A stretch of DNA of 36,529 bases from Deltaproteobacteria bacterium (GCA_016875215.1 VGRX01000013.1:1-36529); one strand, 5' to 3'; counted from the stretch's first letter, positions 16,884 through 24,565 are shown. Program-made: numbers and translations. The notes: generated by a model from the sequence alone, not told the origin.

Positions 16884-17792
16884 TCATCCGGTGAACGTCC
16901 CGCTCACGCGCACCGGGTCGTTCTTCCGGCCCGCCTTGAACTTGTACCGAGTGGCATAGTCATGCCCCTTGGGATCGTTCTTCTTCTTGTCGGTGGACAG
17001 CGAGATGGAATCCGTGAAGAGGAGCATTCCGTCCTTGCCCGTCACCATCACACGGGCCACCAGCTTGCCGCCGAGCTCCTTGCGGGCCTTGAACGTGATG
17101 AAGACGACGGAGTAGTCCGAGTGGAAGAAGCGTGCGACGTACCAGTGCGACGCGTAGTCGGTGCCCAGCGCATTCTGCACCATGTGGTCGAGGTACGCGT
17201 CCCCCTCGAACGCATAGCTCTGGCCGTCGATCTCCGCCGTTCCCGTGACCGAGGCCCTCGGCACCTGGTAGAAGATGTCGACGTACTTCTCTGCATCCTC
17301 GCCGAGCTCGAGCCTCCCGCCGTAGACTTTCACACCGTCAGCCCACAGTCTCCCCTGGAGGTCCATCTTGAACTGGCTCTCCTTGACCTTGACGGTGAAG
17401 TCGCGTCCTTTCAGCGCAATCCAACTCGCGCCGACCCCGATACGGCCGATCTTCGGATCCTCGCCGTACTCGCTGGTCTTGTGCTCGAATGCCAGGTGGA
17501 CCGAGCTCTTCCCGGGCCTCGAGTAGGATACGTTGACTGCGGCGCTGCCTGCGAAGACCCCGAGGTTTGTGTAGATGAAGTTGAGGTAGACGATGTGGCC
17601 ATCCCTGGAGCGGGCAGCCATGGTCCAGCTCTCGGTATAGTACTTGTGCTTGTCCGGATGCCGGAGCCAGTCCTTGTCCGTCGTCTTCCGGGTCTTCGCC
17701 CCCGACTTCACCGGGGTGACATCGCATCGGGCGGACGCTGACGGCAGGACGAGGCCTGCCAACAGGATCAGCGCTGCGAGGTACCGCCTCAT
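16884..17792 (-). CDS. Svf1/AttH-like lipocalin-fold exported protein, ended early by TGA
   Basis: The ATG at 17792 is one base after the TGA of the preceding lipoprotein gene and is followed by a clear signal peptide (RRYLAALILLAGLVLPSASA). The 302 visible residues contain KYYTESWT, LNFIYTNLGVF, a central beta-rich core, AYLDHMVQNALG and ASHWYVARFFHSDYSVVFITF, an order resembling the Svf1-like and AttH/CrtC lipocalin-like families (paired beta-barrels that bind hydrophobic ligands). The protein stops at GTFTG just before what looks like its last strands, which lie in frame downstream. I infer a periplasmic carrier or chaperone for a hydrophobic molecule acting with the FadL-type channel. Family assignment is by pattern only and is moderately sure. 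Confidence 0.75.
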   Translation of the reverse strand: MRRYLAALILLAGLVLPSASARCDVTPVKSGAKTRKTTDKDWLRHPDKHKYYTESWTMAARSRDGHIVYLNFIYTNLGVFAGSAAVNVSYSRPGKSSVHLAFEHKTSEYGEDPKIGRIGVGASWIALKGRDFTVKVKESQFKMDLQGRLWADGVKVYGGRLELGEDAEKYVDIFYQVPRASVTGTAEIDGQSYAFEGDAYLDHMVQNALGTDYASHWYVARFFHSDYSVVFITFKARKELGGKLVARVMVTGKDGMLLFTDSISLSTDKKKNDPKGHDYATRYKFKAGRKNDPVRVSGTFTG

Positions 17793-17793
17793 C

Positions 17794-18594
17794 TCAGTTC
17801 TCCTGGATCGTGGCGGCCTGCGCCGTCCATTCGAACTCGAACTCCCATGCATCCGCGGTCTTGTCGCCGTCGAGATCGAGGTCGGGAGGGATGTCCGACT
17901 GCTCGAGGAACTTGTCCAGCGGAAGGCCGAGAACGGTGATTCCCGCCGCTTCCTTTACGGTGAGCGCGCCTACGAGCTTCCCCTCGGCAATCGCACTGCC
18001 GTCGACGGCCACCCTGCCGCTCAGCTCCAGCTCGCGAATGGGGAGCTCCGGCGGCTTGAGCGCTGCGTTCGGGAAGACCAGGAACGCCGACTTGGCTGTG
18101 GTGAAACGGTCCCCCTCGAGGATGCAGCCGACCTCGCTCCCGTCGTCCTGGAACGCGAACGAGTCGCCGGATGCCTCGCCCGCGCCGATGCGCAACGTCA
18201 GCTCCCCCGTGTCGCGGTCGTCCAGGAGCACGTCGAGCAGCACGTTGAGCCCCTTCTTCTCGACCTCGGAAGCAAAGTAGTCATTGAGCAGCTTCAGGAC
18301 CTCACCGGTGAACGGCCCGTTCAGGACGAGCGAGTCGAAGCGGTACGCCCTGTCGGACAGGTCCGCGACCTCGACGAGCGGGACATCCTCGATGGCGTCC
18401 GCTGCCGGACCGCCCGCACAATTGCAGTTGCAGGTGCAATCGCTCGTGCCGGTGCACTCGACCTTCTGGCCCTTCGGGTTGAGCGGGTCCCCGGGAAGCG
18501 CTCCCTTGCCCAGCCCGGTGTACGTCTCGTCGATGCCGCAGGCAAGCAGCCCGAGAAACGGCAGAGCGACCGACAGCGGCCGGGGGATTCCCAT
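17794..18594 (-). CDS. Lipoprotein of unknown function, first gene of the FadL operon
   Basis: The 266-residue product starts with a textbook lipoprotein signal (LLAC, Cys19) after GAGGAGGAA. A short segment with five closely spaced cysteines (CTGTSDCTCNCNC) follows, then about 190 residues of alternating beta-strands and amphipathic helices without any motif I recognise. Near the C-terminus is an Asp-rich loop (DLDLDGDKTADAWE) like an EF-hand or dockerin Ca-binding loop. The 13-codon upstream extension to 18633 was rejected because the Shine-Dalgarno and signal peptide fit the ATG at 18594. It is the promoter-proximal gene of a three-gene operon with the lipocalin protein and the FadL-type channel, so an envelope role in the same process is likely. 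Confidence 0.8.
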   Translation of the reverse strand: MGIPRPLSVALPFLGLLACGIDETYTGLGKGALPGDPLNPKGQKVECTGTSDCTCNCNCAGGPAADAIEDVPLVEVADLSDRAYRFDSLVLNGPFTGEVLKLLNDYFASEVEKKGLNVLLDVLLDDRDTGELTLRIGAGEASGDSFAFQDDGSEVGCILEGDRFTTAKSAFLVFPNAALKPPELPIRELELSGRVAVDGSAIAEGKLVGALTVKEAAGITVLGLPLDKFLEQSDIPPDLDLDGDKTADAWEFEFEWTAQAATIQEN

Positions 18595-18639
18595 GCAGGT
18601 TCCTCCTCGCCGGGCGAGCCCGGAGCGCGGCATGGGTCG

Positions 18640-18668
18640 AGTAGAGCAACGCGCGGTCCCGAAGTCAA
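18640..18668 (-). promoter_or_regulatory. Promoter of the lipoprotein-lipocalin-FadL operon
   Basis: On the minus strand TTGACT (18668-18663) and TCTACT (18645-18640) are 17 bp apart and about 45 bp before the ATG at 18594. The -35 matches five of six, the -10 four of six. The 142-bp gap to the divergent carbamoyltransferase must also hold that gene's promoter; TTGCAT (18675) with TAACCT (18698) is a weak candidate. Confidence 0.5.
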
Positions 18669-18736
18669 TAGTTCTTGCATTCCGGCCGGTTCGGGCCTAA
18701 CCTCGGTCGGCTCTTTTCAAGGAGGAGACGAGGAAG

Positions 18737-19813
18737 ATGAAGACGAACAATTTTGCTGGCCGTGACTGGATTGATGGGGAGCTGGACTACTCGAAGGAAG
18801 AGTGGGAGACCCTGATCGACCTTGCGCTGCATCTGAAGCGCGAGTTCGCCATGGGCAAGGACCAGAGCTACATCCTCAAGGGCAAGACGCTGTTCTCGAT
18901 GTTCTTCAACCAGTCGCTGCGGACCCGCAGCACGTTTGCTGCCGGAATCCAGCAGCTTGGCGGCTTTTACAACGAGCTCGATCCGGGCAAGACCTATACG
19001 CCGGCCCGCGTCGGCTACGAAGTCCCCTACAAGACCGAGCGCGTGTGCGACGTGGCCCGCATGCTCGACCGAGTCGGCAACGCGATTGCCATCCGCATGT
19101 ATGGCCCGCCCGCTCACTGGATCTATGGCTTTGCCAATACGATGATCAAGGACTTCGCGGACAATGCCGGCATTCCGCTGATCAACATGGAATGCGACAT
19201 GTACCACCCCTGCCAGGCCCTGGCCGACGTGATCACGGTCAAGGAGAAGTTCGGCGGATTCAAGGGGGTCAACCTGACCATGTCCTGGGCCTACTCGGGA
19301 TCGTTCGAGAAGCCGCGGGCCGTGCCGCAGAGCGTGGTTCTTGCTGCGACCAAGATGGGCATGAACGTCACCCTGGCGCACCCCAAGGGCTTCGACCTGG
19401 ATCCGACCGTCATCCAGCACTGCAAGCAGTTCTCGAACGAAACCGGCGGGTCGTTCAAGATCACGAACGACTTCGACCAGGGCTTCGAGGGTGCGCACGT
19501 GGTGTACCCGAAGTCGTGGGGCACGGCCTCCTGCTTCAACTACACCGATGCGACCGGCAAGATCGTCAAGAAGGCCGACCACGTGGATGCGGAGTCCAAG
19601 TTCAACAAGAACAAGAAGTGGCGGACCACCCAGAAGCAGATGGCTCTGACGGCCAAGGGCGGCATCTACATGCACTGCCTGCCGGCCGACCGCAGCCAGG
19701 AAGTGGATGACGACGTGATCGACGGACCGCAGAGCGTCGTGATCGACGAGGCTGAGAACCGACTCCACGCCCAGAAGGCCATCATGGCCCTCATCATGGG
19801 CGGCCGCTTCTAG
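18737..19813 (+). CDS. Knotted-type carbamoyltransferase (acetylornithine carbamoyltransferase / YgeW-like)
   Basis: The 358-residue product carries the transcarbamylase signatures: SLRTRSTF near 60-67 (carbamoyl-phosphate binding), HPCQ at 157-160 and MHCLPADR near 312-319. The SMG loop of classical ornithine carbamoyltransferase is absent. Instead it has SWAYSGSFEKPRAVP around 183-197 and YPKSWG near 257-262, as in the knotted branch that includes Xanthomonas N-acetylornithine carbamoyltransferase, Bacteroides succinylornithine carbamoyltransferase and E. coli YgeW. The ending IDEAENRLHAQKAIMA is close to the acetylornithine enzyme, while TLAHPKGFDL and HCLPAD are closer to YgeW, so the acceptor substrate is uncertain. 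Shine-Dalgarno AAGGAGGAG precedes the ATG. Likely role: arginine or citrulline metabolism in the cytoplasm. Confidence 0.88.
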   Translation: MKTNNFAGRDWIDGELDYSKEEWETLIDLALHLKREFAMGKDQSYILKGKTLFSMFFNQSLRTRSTFAAGIQQLGGFYNELDPGKTYTPARVGYEVPYKTERVCDVARMLDRVGNAIAIRMYGPPAHWIYGFANTMIKDFADNAGIPLINMECDMYHPCQALADVITVKEKFGGFKGVNLTMSWAYSGSFEKPRAVPQSVVLAATKMGMNVTLAHPKGFDLDPTVIQHCKQFSNETGGSFKITNDFDQGFEGAHVVYPKSWGTASCFNYTDATGKIVKKADHVDAESKFNKNKKWRTTQKQMALTAKGGIYMHCLPADRSQEVDDDVIDGPQSVVIDEAENRLHAQKAIMALIMGGRF

Positions 19814-19842
19814 GCTCGAGTCGAGGCAGTCCCGCCATTGAG

Positions 19843-19860
19843 CGGCCTCCGGAGAGGCCG
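19843..19860 (+). other. Strong GC hairpin between carbamoyltransferase and asnA
   Basis: A perfect seven-pair stem CGGCCTC/GAGGCCG with a CGGA tetraloop starts 30 bases after the carbamoyltransferase stop. A smaller CCGC-CATTGA-GCGG hairpin (19832-19845) overlaps its 5' edge, so the two could be alternative structures. No T-run follows directly, so a simple intrinsic terminator is doubtful; an RNA structure in the asnA leader is equally possible. Confidence 0.5.
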
Positions 19861-19887
19861 GGTTTCGAATCCTGTTTCCGTCCACCA
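19861..19887 (+). other. Sequence resembling the 3' end of a tRNA
   Basis: GGTTTCGAATCC followed 10 bases later by CCACCA imitates a T-arm, acceptor strand and CCA end. However, the T-loop would have eight bases and one stem mismatch, and no 5' acceptor, D-arm or anticodon arm matching it lies upstream. It is not an intact tRNA; it may be a remnant, such as an attachment-site scar, or chance. Confidence 0.3.
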
Positions 19888-19988
19888 TATAGTTGTTGAC
19901 GCCCGTCACCGCTTCATGCGATATGTCTCGCCATTGGGCTCCGAACGACACCGGAGCGTGCATGAAACTTTCACTGGAGGAACTGGCG

Positions 19989-21116
19989 ATGGCGGACAAG
20001 AAGGCAGATCTGGCGGGTCCGGGAATCAGCACGTACGAGGCGGTCAACGACGCGTTGCCGAACGATTACTCTTCGCTCCTGTCCCGCAAGGAGACCCAGA
20101 TTGCGCTCTGGGAGGTCAAGAAGTTCATCGAGGACCAGATGTGCAAGGAGCTGAACCTGTTCCGGATCGAGTCTCCGCTGATCCTGGAGCGGGACAGCGG
20201 GATGAACGACTATCTCGACCGGGACGGATCCCGTACCCCGATCGACTTCACCGCCGGCCTGGGGCTCGAGAAGCGGATGGATGCGCAGGTCGTGCAGGCG
20301 GCCACGAAGTGGAAGCGGTTCGCTCTCAAGCAGTTCGAATGCGACATGCACCAGGGCATCCTGACGGACATGCGGGCCGTGCGAAAGGACTACTTCCTGG
20401 ATCACGACCACAGCTCGTACGTGGATCAGTGGGACTGGGAGCGGGTCATCCAGGCCAAGGACCGGAACCTCGATTTTCTGAAGAGCACAGTGAAGAGCCT
20501 GTGGAAGGTCATCAAGGGTGCGGACGTGTTCGTTCGCAAGAACTTCCCGAAGCTGAACACCCCGAAGTACCCGGAAATCCCGGACGAGCTGGTGTTCCTG
20601 CATGCGGAAGAGATCCTCGACATGTTCCCCGATCTGCCGCGCAAGCAGCGTGAGACGAAGATCATCCAGAAGTACCCGGCCGTGTTCATCATCGGCATCG
20701 GCTGGACGCTGAAGGACGGCTATCCGCACGAGATGCGGGCTGCCGACTACGACGACTGGGTCACGCCGACCACGAGCGCCACGGGGGCCCCGATGCACGG
20801 GCTCAACGGCGACATCCTGGTGTGGAACCCGGTCACGAAGCGCCGCCACGAGCTGAGCTCCATGGGCGTCCGCGTCACGAAGGAGACGCTGGTCGAGCAG
20901 CTCAAGATCACGGGCCAGGAGCACTTCCTGAAGATGCCGTACCACCAGATGGTGATGAACGACCAGATCCCGCTGTCCATCGGCGGAGGCATCGGCCAGT
21001 CCCGCACCTACATGTACCTGCTGCGCAAGGCCGCTTTGGGCGAGTGCAGCGTGACCATCTGGCCCAAGCAGCTCCACGAAGTGTGCGAAGCCCACAACAT
21101 CCACCTGCTGAGGTAG
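19989..21116 (+). CDS. asnA: Aspartate-ammonia ligase (ammonia-dependent asparagine synthetase)
   Basis: AsnA makes asparagine from aspartate, ammonia and ATP in the cytoplasm, using a class-II aminoacyl-tRNA-synthetase-like fold. Family motifs are plain: YVDQWDWERV, the RAADYDDWVTP segment, GLNGDILVWNP, HELSSMGVRV and IGGGIGQSRTYMYLL. At 375 residues from the ATG at 19989 it is somewhat longer than the roughly 330-residue E. coli enzyme, mostly from an N-terminal extension and small loops. I chose 19989 because GGAGGA lies seven bases ahead; ATGs at 19893 and 19962 lack one. It follows the carbamoyltransferase on the same strand with a 175-bp structured gap, so it could be co-transcribed or separately controlled through that leader. 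Confidence 0.94.
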   Translation: MADKKADLAGPGISTYEAVNDALPNDYSSLLSRKETQIALWEVKKFIEDQMCKELNLFRIESPLILERDSGMNDYLDRDGSRTPIDFTAGLGLEKRMDAQVVQAATKWKRFALKQFECDMHQGILTDMRAVRKDYFLDHDHSSYVDQWDWERVIQAKDRNLDFLKSTVKSLWKVIKGADVFVRKNFPKLNTPKYPEIPDELVFLHAEEILDMFPDLPRKQRETKIIQKYPAVFIIGIGWTLKDGYPHEMRAADYDDWVTPTTSATGAPMHGLNGDILVWNPVTKRRHELSSMGVRVTKETLVEQLKITGQEHFLKMPYHQMVMNDQIPLSIGGGIGQSRTYMYLLRKAALGECSVTIWPKQLHEVCEAHNIHLLR

Positions 21117-21338
21117 TCTTCTCTTCTTCGGCCTCGCGGCCGCAGCAATCCATGCAGCCCCCTGGAAGACGTGCACGAGGGCGGACGGGTGTGTGCGGCG
21201 CCTACGGGCGGGCATCCCCCCGGACTAATTCTCCTGAGAGTTGATCACCTGGAGAACGGTCGATGGCCGGTGGTCGCCGAGGCAGCGGCCCGGCGCACTC
21301 CCGACAACGGGGGATGCAGCGGATTGATGAGCGGTCGT

Positions 21339-21902
21339 TCAGTCGGACATGGCACAGTAGCCCCAGAGGCCGACAAGGTTCGCCTTGGCCTGGTCCTGGA
21401 GCTCCTCGAACTGCTCCGAGTTGGTGGGATGCGGGAAGTCCTTGTAGGCACGGGCATAGCCGCTCACGATGAGCTTGGCGTTCACGTAGGTGGACCCCAC
21501 GTAGACATCGGCGAGCGTGCGCTGGTACATGTCCGGCGCCAGCTTGCCCCCCTCGGGATTGACCAGGCAGATGCGGGTGCCGGGCGGAAGCAGGCCGGTG
21601 AGGAACGCCTTGGCCTGTTCTCCGTAGCAGCAATCCTCCCGGTACTCGTCCTTGTCCTCGGCGCTCATGGTCTCCCAGGGAACGGGGCAGTCCTTTGAGT
21701 TCGTTCCCGAGGTCTCCGGGGCCTGGACGCCGAGCAGCCGGATGTTGCCGTCGAGCTCCTCCGACTTCACGGTATCACCGTCGACCACGGAAAGGACGGT
21801 CACGACCTGGCCGGAGCAGCTGCCGTCGTCCCCCCCCTCGTCACCGCATGATGCGGCAAGCCCGCACAAGCCGATTGCCAGCAGCAGCATGGTTCGCTTC
21901 AT
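21339..21902 (-). CDS. Staphylococcal-nuclease-like lipoprotein with altered Ca site
   Basis: The ATG at 21902 follows GGAGGAAGAG and opens a lipoprotein signal ending in AASC (Cys19). The rest of the 187-residue product is a single SNase-like (thermonuclease, PF00565) domain: VVDGDTVK, IRLLGVQAPET, YGEQAKAFL and YQRTLADVYV. The catalytic arginines and the Glu of the APE motif are present, but the calcium-binding Asp found in most members (RL.G(I/V)DAPE) is Gln here. Two Cys in a DCCYGE insert could form a disulfide outside the cytoplasm. It is the second gene after a lamin-tail lipoprotein (42-bp gap, same strand). I infer an envelope-tethered nuclease or a nuclease fold reused for binding; activity is doubtful because of the D-to-Q change. 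Confidence 0.85.
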   Translation of the reverse strand: MKRTMLLLAIGLCGLAASCGDEGGDDGSCSGQVVTVLSVVDGDTVKSEELDGNIRLLGVQAPETSGTNSKDCPVPWETMSAEDKDEYREDCCYGEQAKAFLTGLLPPGTRICLVNPEGGKLAPDMYQRTLADVYVGSTYVNAKLIVSGYARAYKDFPHPTNSEQFEELQDQAKANLVGLWGYCAMSD

Positions 21903-21944
21903 CTCTTCCTCCTCCATGGCGAAATGCCATCTCCTGGTCCGAAA

Positions 21945-24386
21945 TCAGGGGCACGTCGGGTTGACGAGGCCCGGGCTCGAGAGATCTCCGCAAGCAGCCG
22001 GCTCACAGGCGGCCTGCCAGTTCGCACCGTTGAGCGCATAGTCAAGCGTCGGGTCCCCCCAGGAGGGCTTGAGCTGCACAGCGACCCGCTTCCCGTCCTT
22101 GTCCTTCGGGGCAGGAATCGGGGCCTGGGATCCGAACGTCAGGGCAAACAGCTCCGTCCCGTTGCAGGAGAGCTTGAGCGCATCCCCCGACTTGTCGAGG
22201 TTCGGGGTGGTCCCGTAGCCGAAGAAGTTGGGAGCATCGAAAGCGGGGTTGGCAGCCTGGACGAGGACGAGGTGGCCCTTGGGCGGGATCATGGCATTGC
22301 CCTTGATCGTTCCGGAGCCGCCGGCGTCCGCAATGGCACACCCTGCCAGCAGGACCGCGTCATTGGCCAGGTTGAACAGCTCGAACCAAAATTTGCCATC
22401 TGCGCAGCCGGCCCCCGCGTTGGTCATGATCTCGGTGGGGATGATCTCGCCGGGCAGCGGAGCCCTGGCGCAGGTCGGATTTCCCTGCCAGGTCACGCAC
22501 GTGAAGATGCTCCCGCAAGGGGGCTCGCACGACTTGGGGGGCTCGCCGCACGAGGTGTTGGCTGCACCCGGCGTCCCCACGTCACCGCACGGCATGGCTT
22601 CGGTCGCCAGGCACCAGTTGGCCGGGTTGGCAGCGAAGCCCGCGGTCACGGCCACGCCGGGGTTCATGCTGAGCTGTGAGGCGACCCGTGGGATCATCCC
22701 GGCCTCGTTGGCCGGGCCGTCGTCCGGCTTGGGCAGACCGCCCGTCCCGTACTTGAGGTCGAACTGGGCGTTTCCGCCGCAGACGAGCTTCACTGCGTCG
22801 CCGTCCTCGTTGAAGTTGGGCGTCGAGCCGTACAGGGCGATTCCGTCGCCGGTCATGAGCTGCTGGGTCTGGGCGAGCACCAGGAATCCGCCCGGCGGAA
22901 GCAGCACCTGCCCCTTGAGCTCGGTCTCCCCCGTTTCGTCGCCGAGCTTGCACCCCGCGAGTTGGAGCCAGTCGGTCCCCGGGTTGTGCACCTCGATCCA
23001 GTCCTTGCCGTCCGAGCACGCATCGCCCGCATTCGAAAGGATCTCGGTGAGCAGGACTTCTGCGGCTGCCGGGGGACGGACGCAGACCTCCTCCCCGCCG
23101 GCCAGCACGCAGGTCGACCCGGCCGGGCACTGCGTCACGCAAGGCGTGCAGGTGGCGCAGGCGCCGCACTCGGGATTGGGGGCGCCGGGCGTCCCCGTGT
23201 TGCCGGTAGCACCGATGGGATTCCCTTCCGGAGCGACATCCCAGTTCGCGCTGTTGTGGTAGTCCGATGCCGTTGCCCCCGCGGGAAGCCGTTCCGGACA
23301 GACCTGGATCGACACCCCCTTGGCCGGCTTGGGGAAGGTGCTCTTGCTCTGGGAGAAGTCCACGTCGAACAGGGTCACCGCGGCCCCGTCCTCCCCAGGG
23401 CACTGCAGGAACAGGCGATCCCCGGTCGAATTCAGGTTGGGGGTCGAGGCGAACGTCATGACCGCATCCACCCCTTCGATCGCCTTGCCGACGAACAGGG
23501 CGAGCTCGCCCGAGCATACCGAGACCGCACCGTCGATCTTGCGCGTCCCGCTGGCGGTTCCGTCCCCGAACGAGCACCCCTGGAGGGAAAGCGTGTCGCC
23601 GGACAGGTTGAGGAGCTCGAACCAGTCGTTGGAATCGACGCCGCCGTACATCACCTCGGAAAGGACGATCTCCCCGGGGACCGGCGTACGCCCCGCCGGC
23701 ACGGACGGGGCCGGCCCCTGCCCCGGCGTCCCGGTACCCGTGTCCCCCGGGATGGCGCCCTGGGTCGCTGCCTGCCATGCCGGACACTCGGAGTTGGCCG
23801 CCTCGCAGTTGAAGTACGCCGCCTGGAGCTCGATGGACTGGTCGGCTTCGAATGCGGGGAAGGGCAGCGCCGAACCGTCCACGCATGGCGCCCCCTTGGC
23901 CCCGAAGACGACCTTGTGGATGGCGAGCTTTCCGTAGGTCTCGATCACGATCTCGACGTTCTCGTCCGGGATGCTGACGGACTTCGAGTACTCGTACACG
24001 ACGAGCCCGTCCGCCACCCCTTCCGGCAGTGGCTGGGCCCCCAGCCGGATCCAGAGGAACTTGCCGGCAGGCACGGTCACAGGCCCGCCCTTCCGGAAGT
24101 CGATCTCCGTGGCCTTGCCTCCGATCTTCTGGATTCGGACCTTGACCGAAGAGAGGTCGATCGTCTCGGCCGATGCGTTGAAGATCTCCAGCCAGCGCCG
24201 GCCCGTCACCGGGGAGCTCGGAGTGACCATGAGCTCCGTGAGCAGCAGGTCGCAGGGCTGGACCTCGGTCTTGACGGACCCGGGGCCCCATGCGGTGAAG
24301 GAGGAGTCCTCTCCCTCGTCTCCGCATGCCCAGGCAAGACCCACCATGAGCAAAGGAAGCAGCAGTCTCGACGTCCACGATGTCAT
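21945..24386 (-). CDS. Lipoprotein with four lamin-tail-like domains
   Basis: The ATG at 24386 has a GGGAGG element 7 bases upstream and starts a lipoprotein signal ending in AWAC (Cys21). The 813-residue product has four copies of a lamin-tail-domain-like unit (LTD, PF00932), beginning near residues 45 (LLLTELMVTP), 225 (IVLSEVMYGG), 440 (VLLTEILSNA) and 645 (IIPTEIMTNA). Each continues with W.E(I/L/V).N and a later ST.N....GD.L.L.C strand. Domains three and four are most alike (DACSDGKDWIEV, AGCADGKFWFEL), so the last duplication is recent. Small Cys-rich linkers (CGACATCTPC) join units. LTDs in bacteria are Ig-like beta-sandwiches often found in secreted or surface proteins with nucleases or phosphatases; here the SNase-like gene follows directly. 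Likely a surface-tethered binding protein; ligand unknown. Confidence 0.85.
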   Translation of the reverse strand: MTSWTSRLLLPLLMVGLAWACGDEGEDSSFTAWGPGSVKTEVQPCDLLLTELMVTPSSPVTGRRWLEIFNASAETIDLSSVKVRIQKIGGKATEIDFRKGGPVTVPAGKFLWIRLGAQPLPEGVADGLVVYEYSKSVSIPDENVEIVIETYGKLAIHKVVFGAKGAPCVDGSALPFPAFEADQSIELQAAYFNCEAANSECPAWQAATQGAIPGDTGTGTPGQGPAPSVPAGRTPVPGEIVLSEVMYGGVDSNDWFELLNLSGDTLSLQGCSFGDGTASGTRKIDGAVSVCSGELALFVGKAIEGVDAVMTFASTPNLNSTGDRLFLQCPGEDGAAVTLFDVDFSQSKSTFPKPAKGVSIQVCPERLPAGATASDYHNSANWDVAPEGNPIGATGNTGTPGAPNPECGACATCTPCVTQCPAGSTCVLAGGEEVCVRPPAAAEVLLTEILSNAGDACSDGKDWIEVHNPGTDWLQLAGCKLGDETGETELKGQVLLPPGGFLVLAQTQQLMTGDGIALYGSTPNFNEDGDAVKLVCGGNAQFDLKYGTGGLPKPDDGPANEAGMIPRVASQLSMNPGVAVTAGFAANPANWCLATEAMPCGDVGTPGAANTSCGEPPKSCEPPCGSIFTCVTWQGNPTCARAPLPGEIIPTEIMTNAGAGCADGKFWFELFNLANDAVLLAGCAIADAGGSGTIKGNAMIPPKGHLVLVQAANPAFDAPNFFGYGTTPNLDKSGDALKLSCNGTELFALTFGSQAPIPAPKDKDGKRVAVQLKPSWGDPTLDYALNGANWQAACEPAACGDLSSPGLVNPTCP

Positions 24387-24473
24387 TTTCCGGCCTCCCT
24401 GACAGGAATCCGTGGCCACTGCGGGCGCACCTGCACGCCAAGGCAACGCCCCGCAAGTCGCACCACCCCGATG

Positions 24474-24502
24474 ACACTAGCGAGTTGGGAAGGAACGGTC
24501 AA
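24474..24502 (-). promoter_or_regulatory. Candidate promoter of the lamin-tail/nuclease operon
   Basis: TTGACC (24502-24497) and TAGTGT (24479-24474) lie 17 bp apart on the minus strand, about 90 bp upstream of the ATG at 24386. The -35 is five of six, the -10 weak. It shares the 209-bp divergent gap with the rightward promoter. Confidence 0.4.
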
Positions 24503-24536
24503 GAACAGCCTTCGCACGATTTCGGGACGAAAGCTC

Positions 24537-24565
24537 TTAATTTCTTTCCTACCACCGGATATAAT
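24537..24565 (+). promoter_or_regulatory. Promoter with perfect TATAAT for the MopE-repeat lipoprotein
   Basis: TATAAT at 24560-24565 is a full -10 match 30 bp before the ATG at 24596. The base string 17 bp further upstream is TTAATT (24537-24542), only three of six to the -35 consensus, and the surrounding sequence is unusually AT-rich for this window. An activator, an alternative sigma factor or an UP-like element may compensate. Confidence 0.6.

Noticed and set aside
16842-16886. Selenocysteine insertion at the TGA of the lipocalin-like gene
   Set aside because: I find no stable SECIS-like hairpin at the usual distance after the TGA, and the family is not a known selenoprotein; only a four-pair stem right at the codon is visible.
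19815-19890. Complete tRNA gene or tmRNA end upstream of asnA
   Set aside because: Only a T-arm and CCA-like 3' end are present; no matching 5' acceptor strand, D-arm or anticodon arm, and the T-loop has the wrong size.
21117-21338. Possible gene between asnA and the nuclease-like gene
   Set aside because: The frames here are continuations or shadows of the flanking genes without start signals; the segment seems to be a convergent intergenic gap with no clear terminator.
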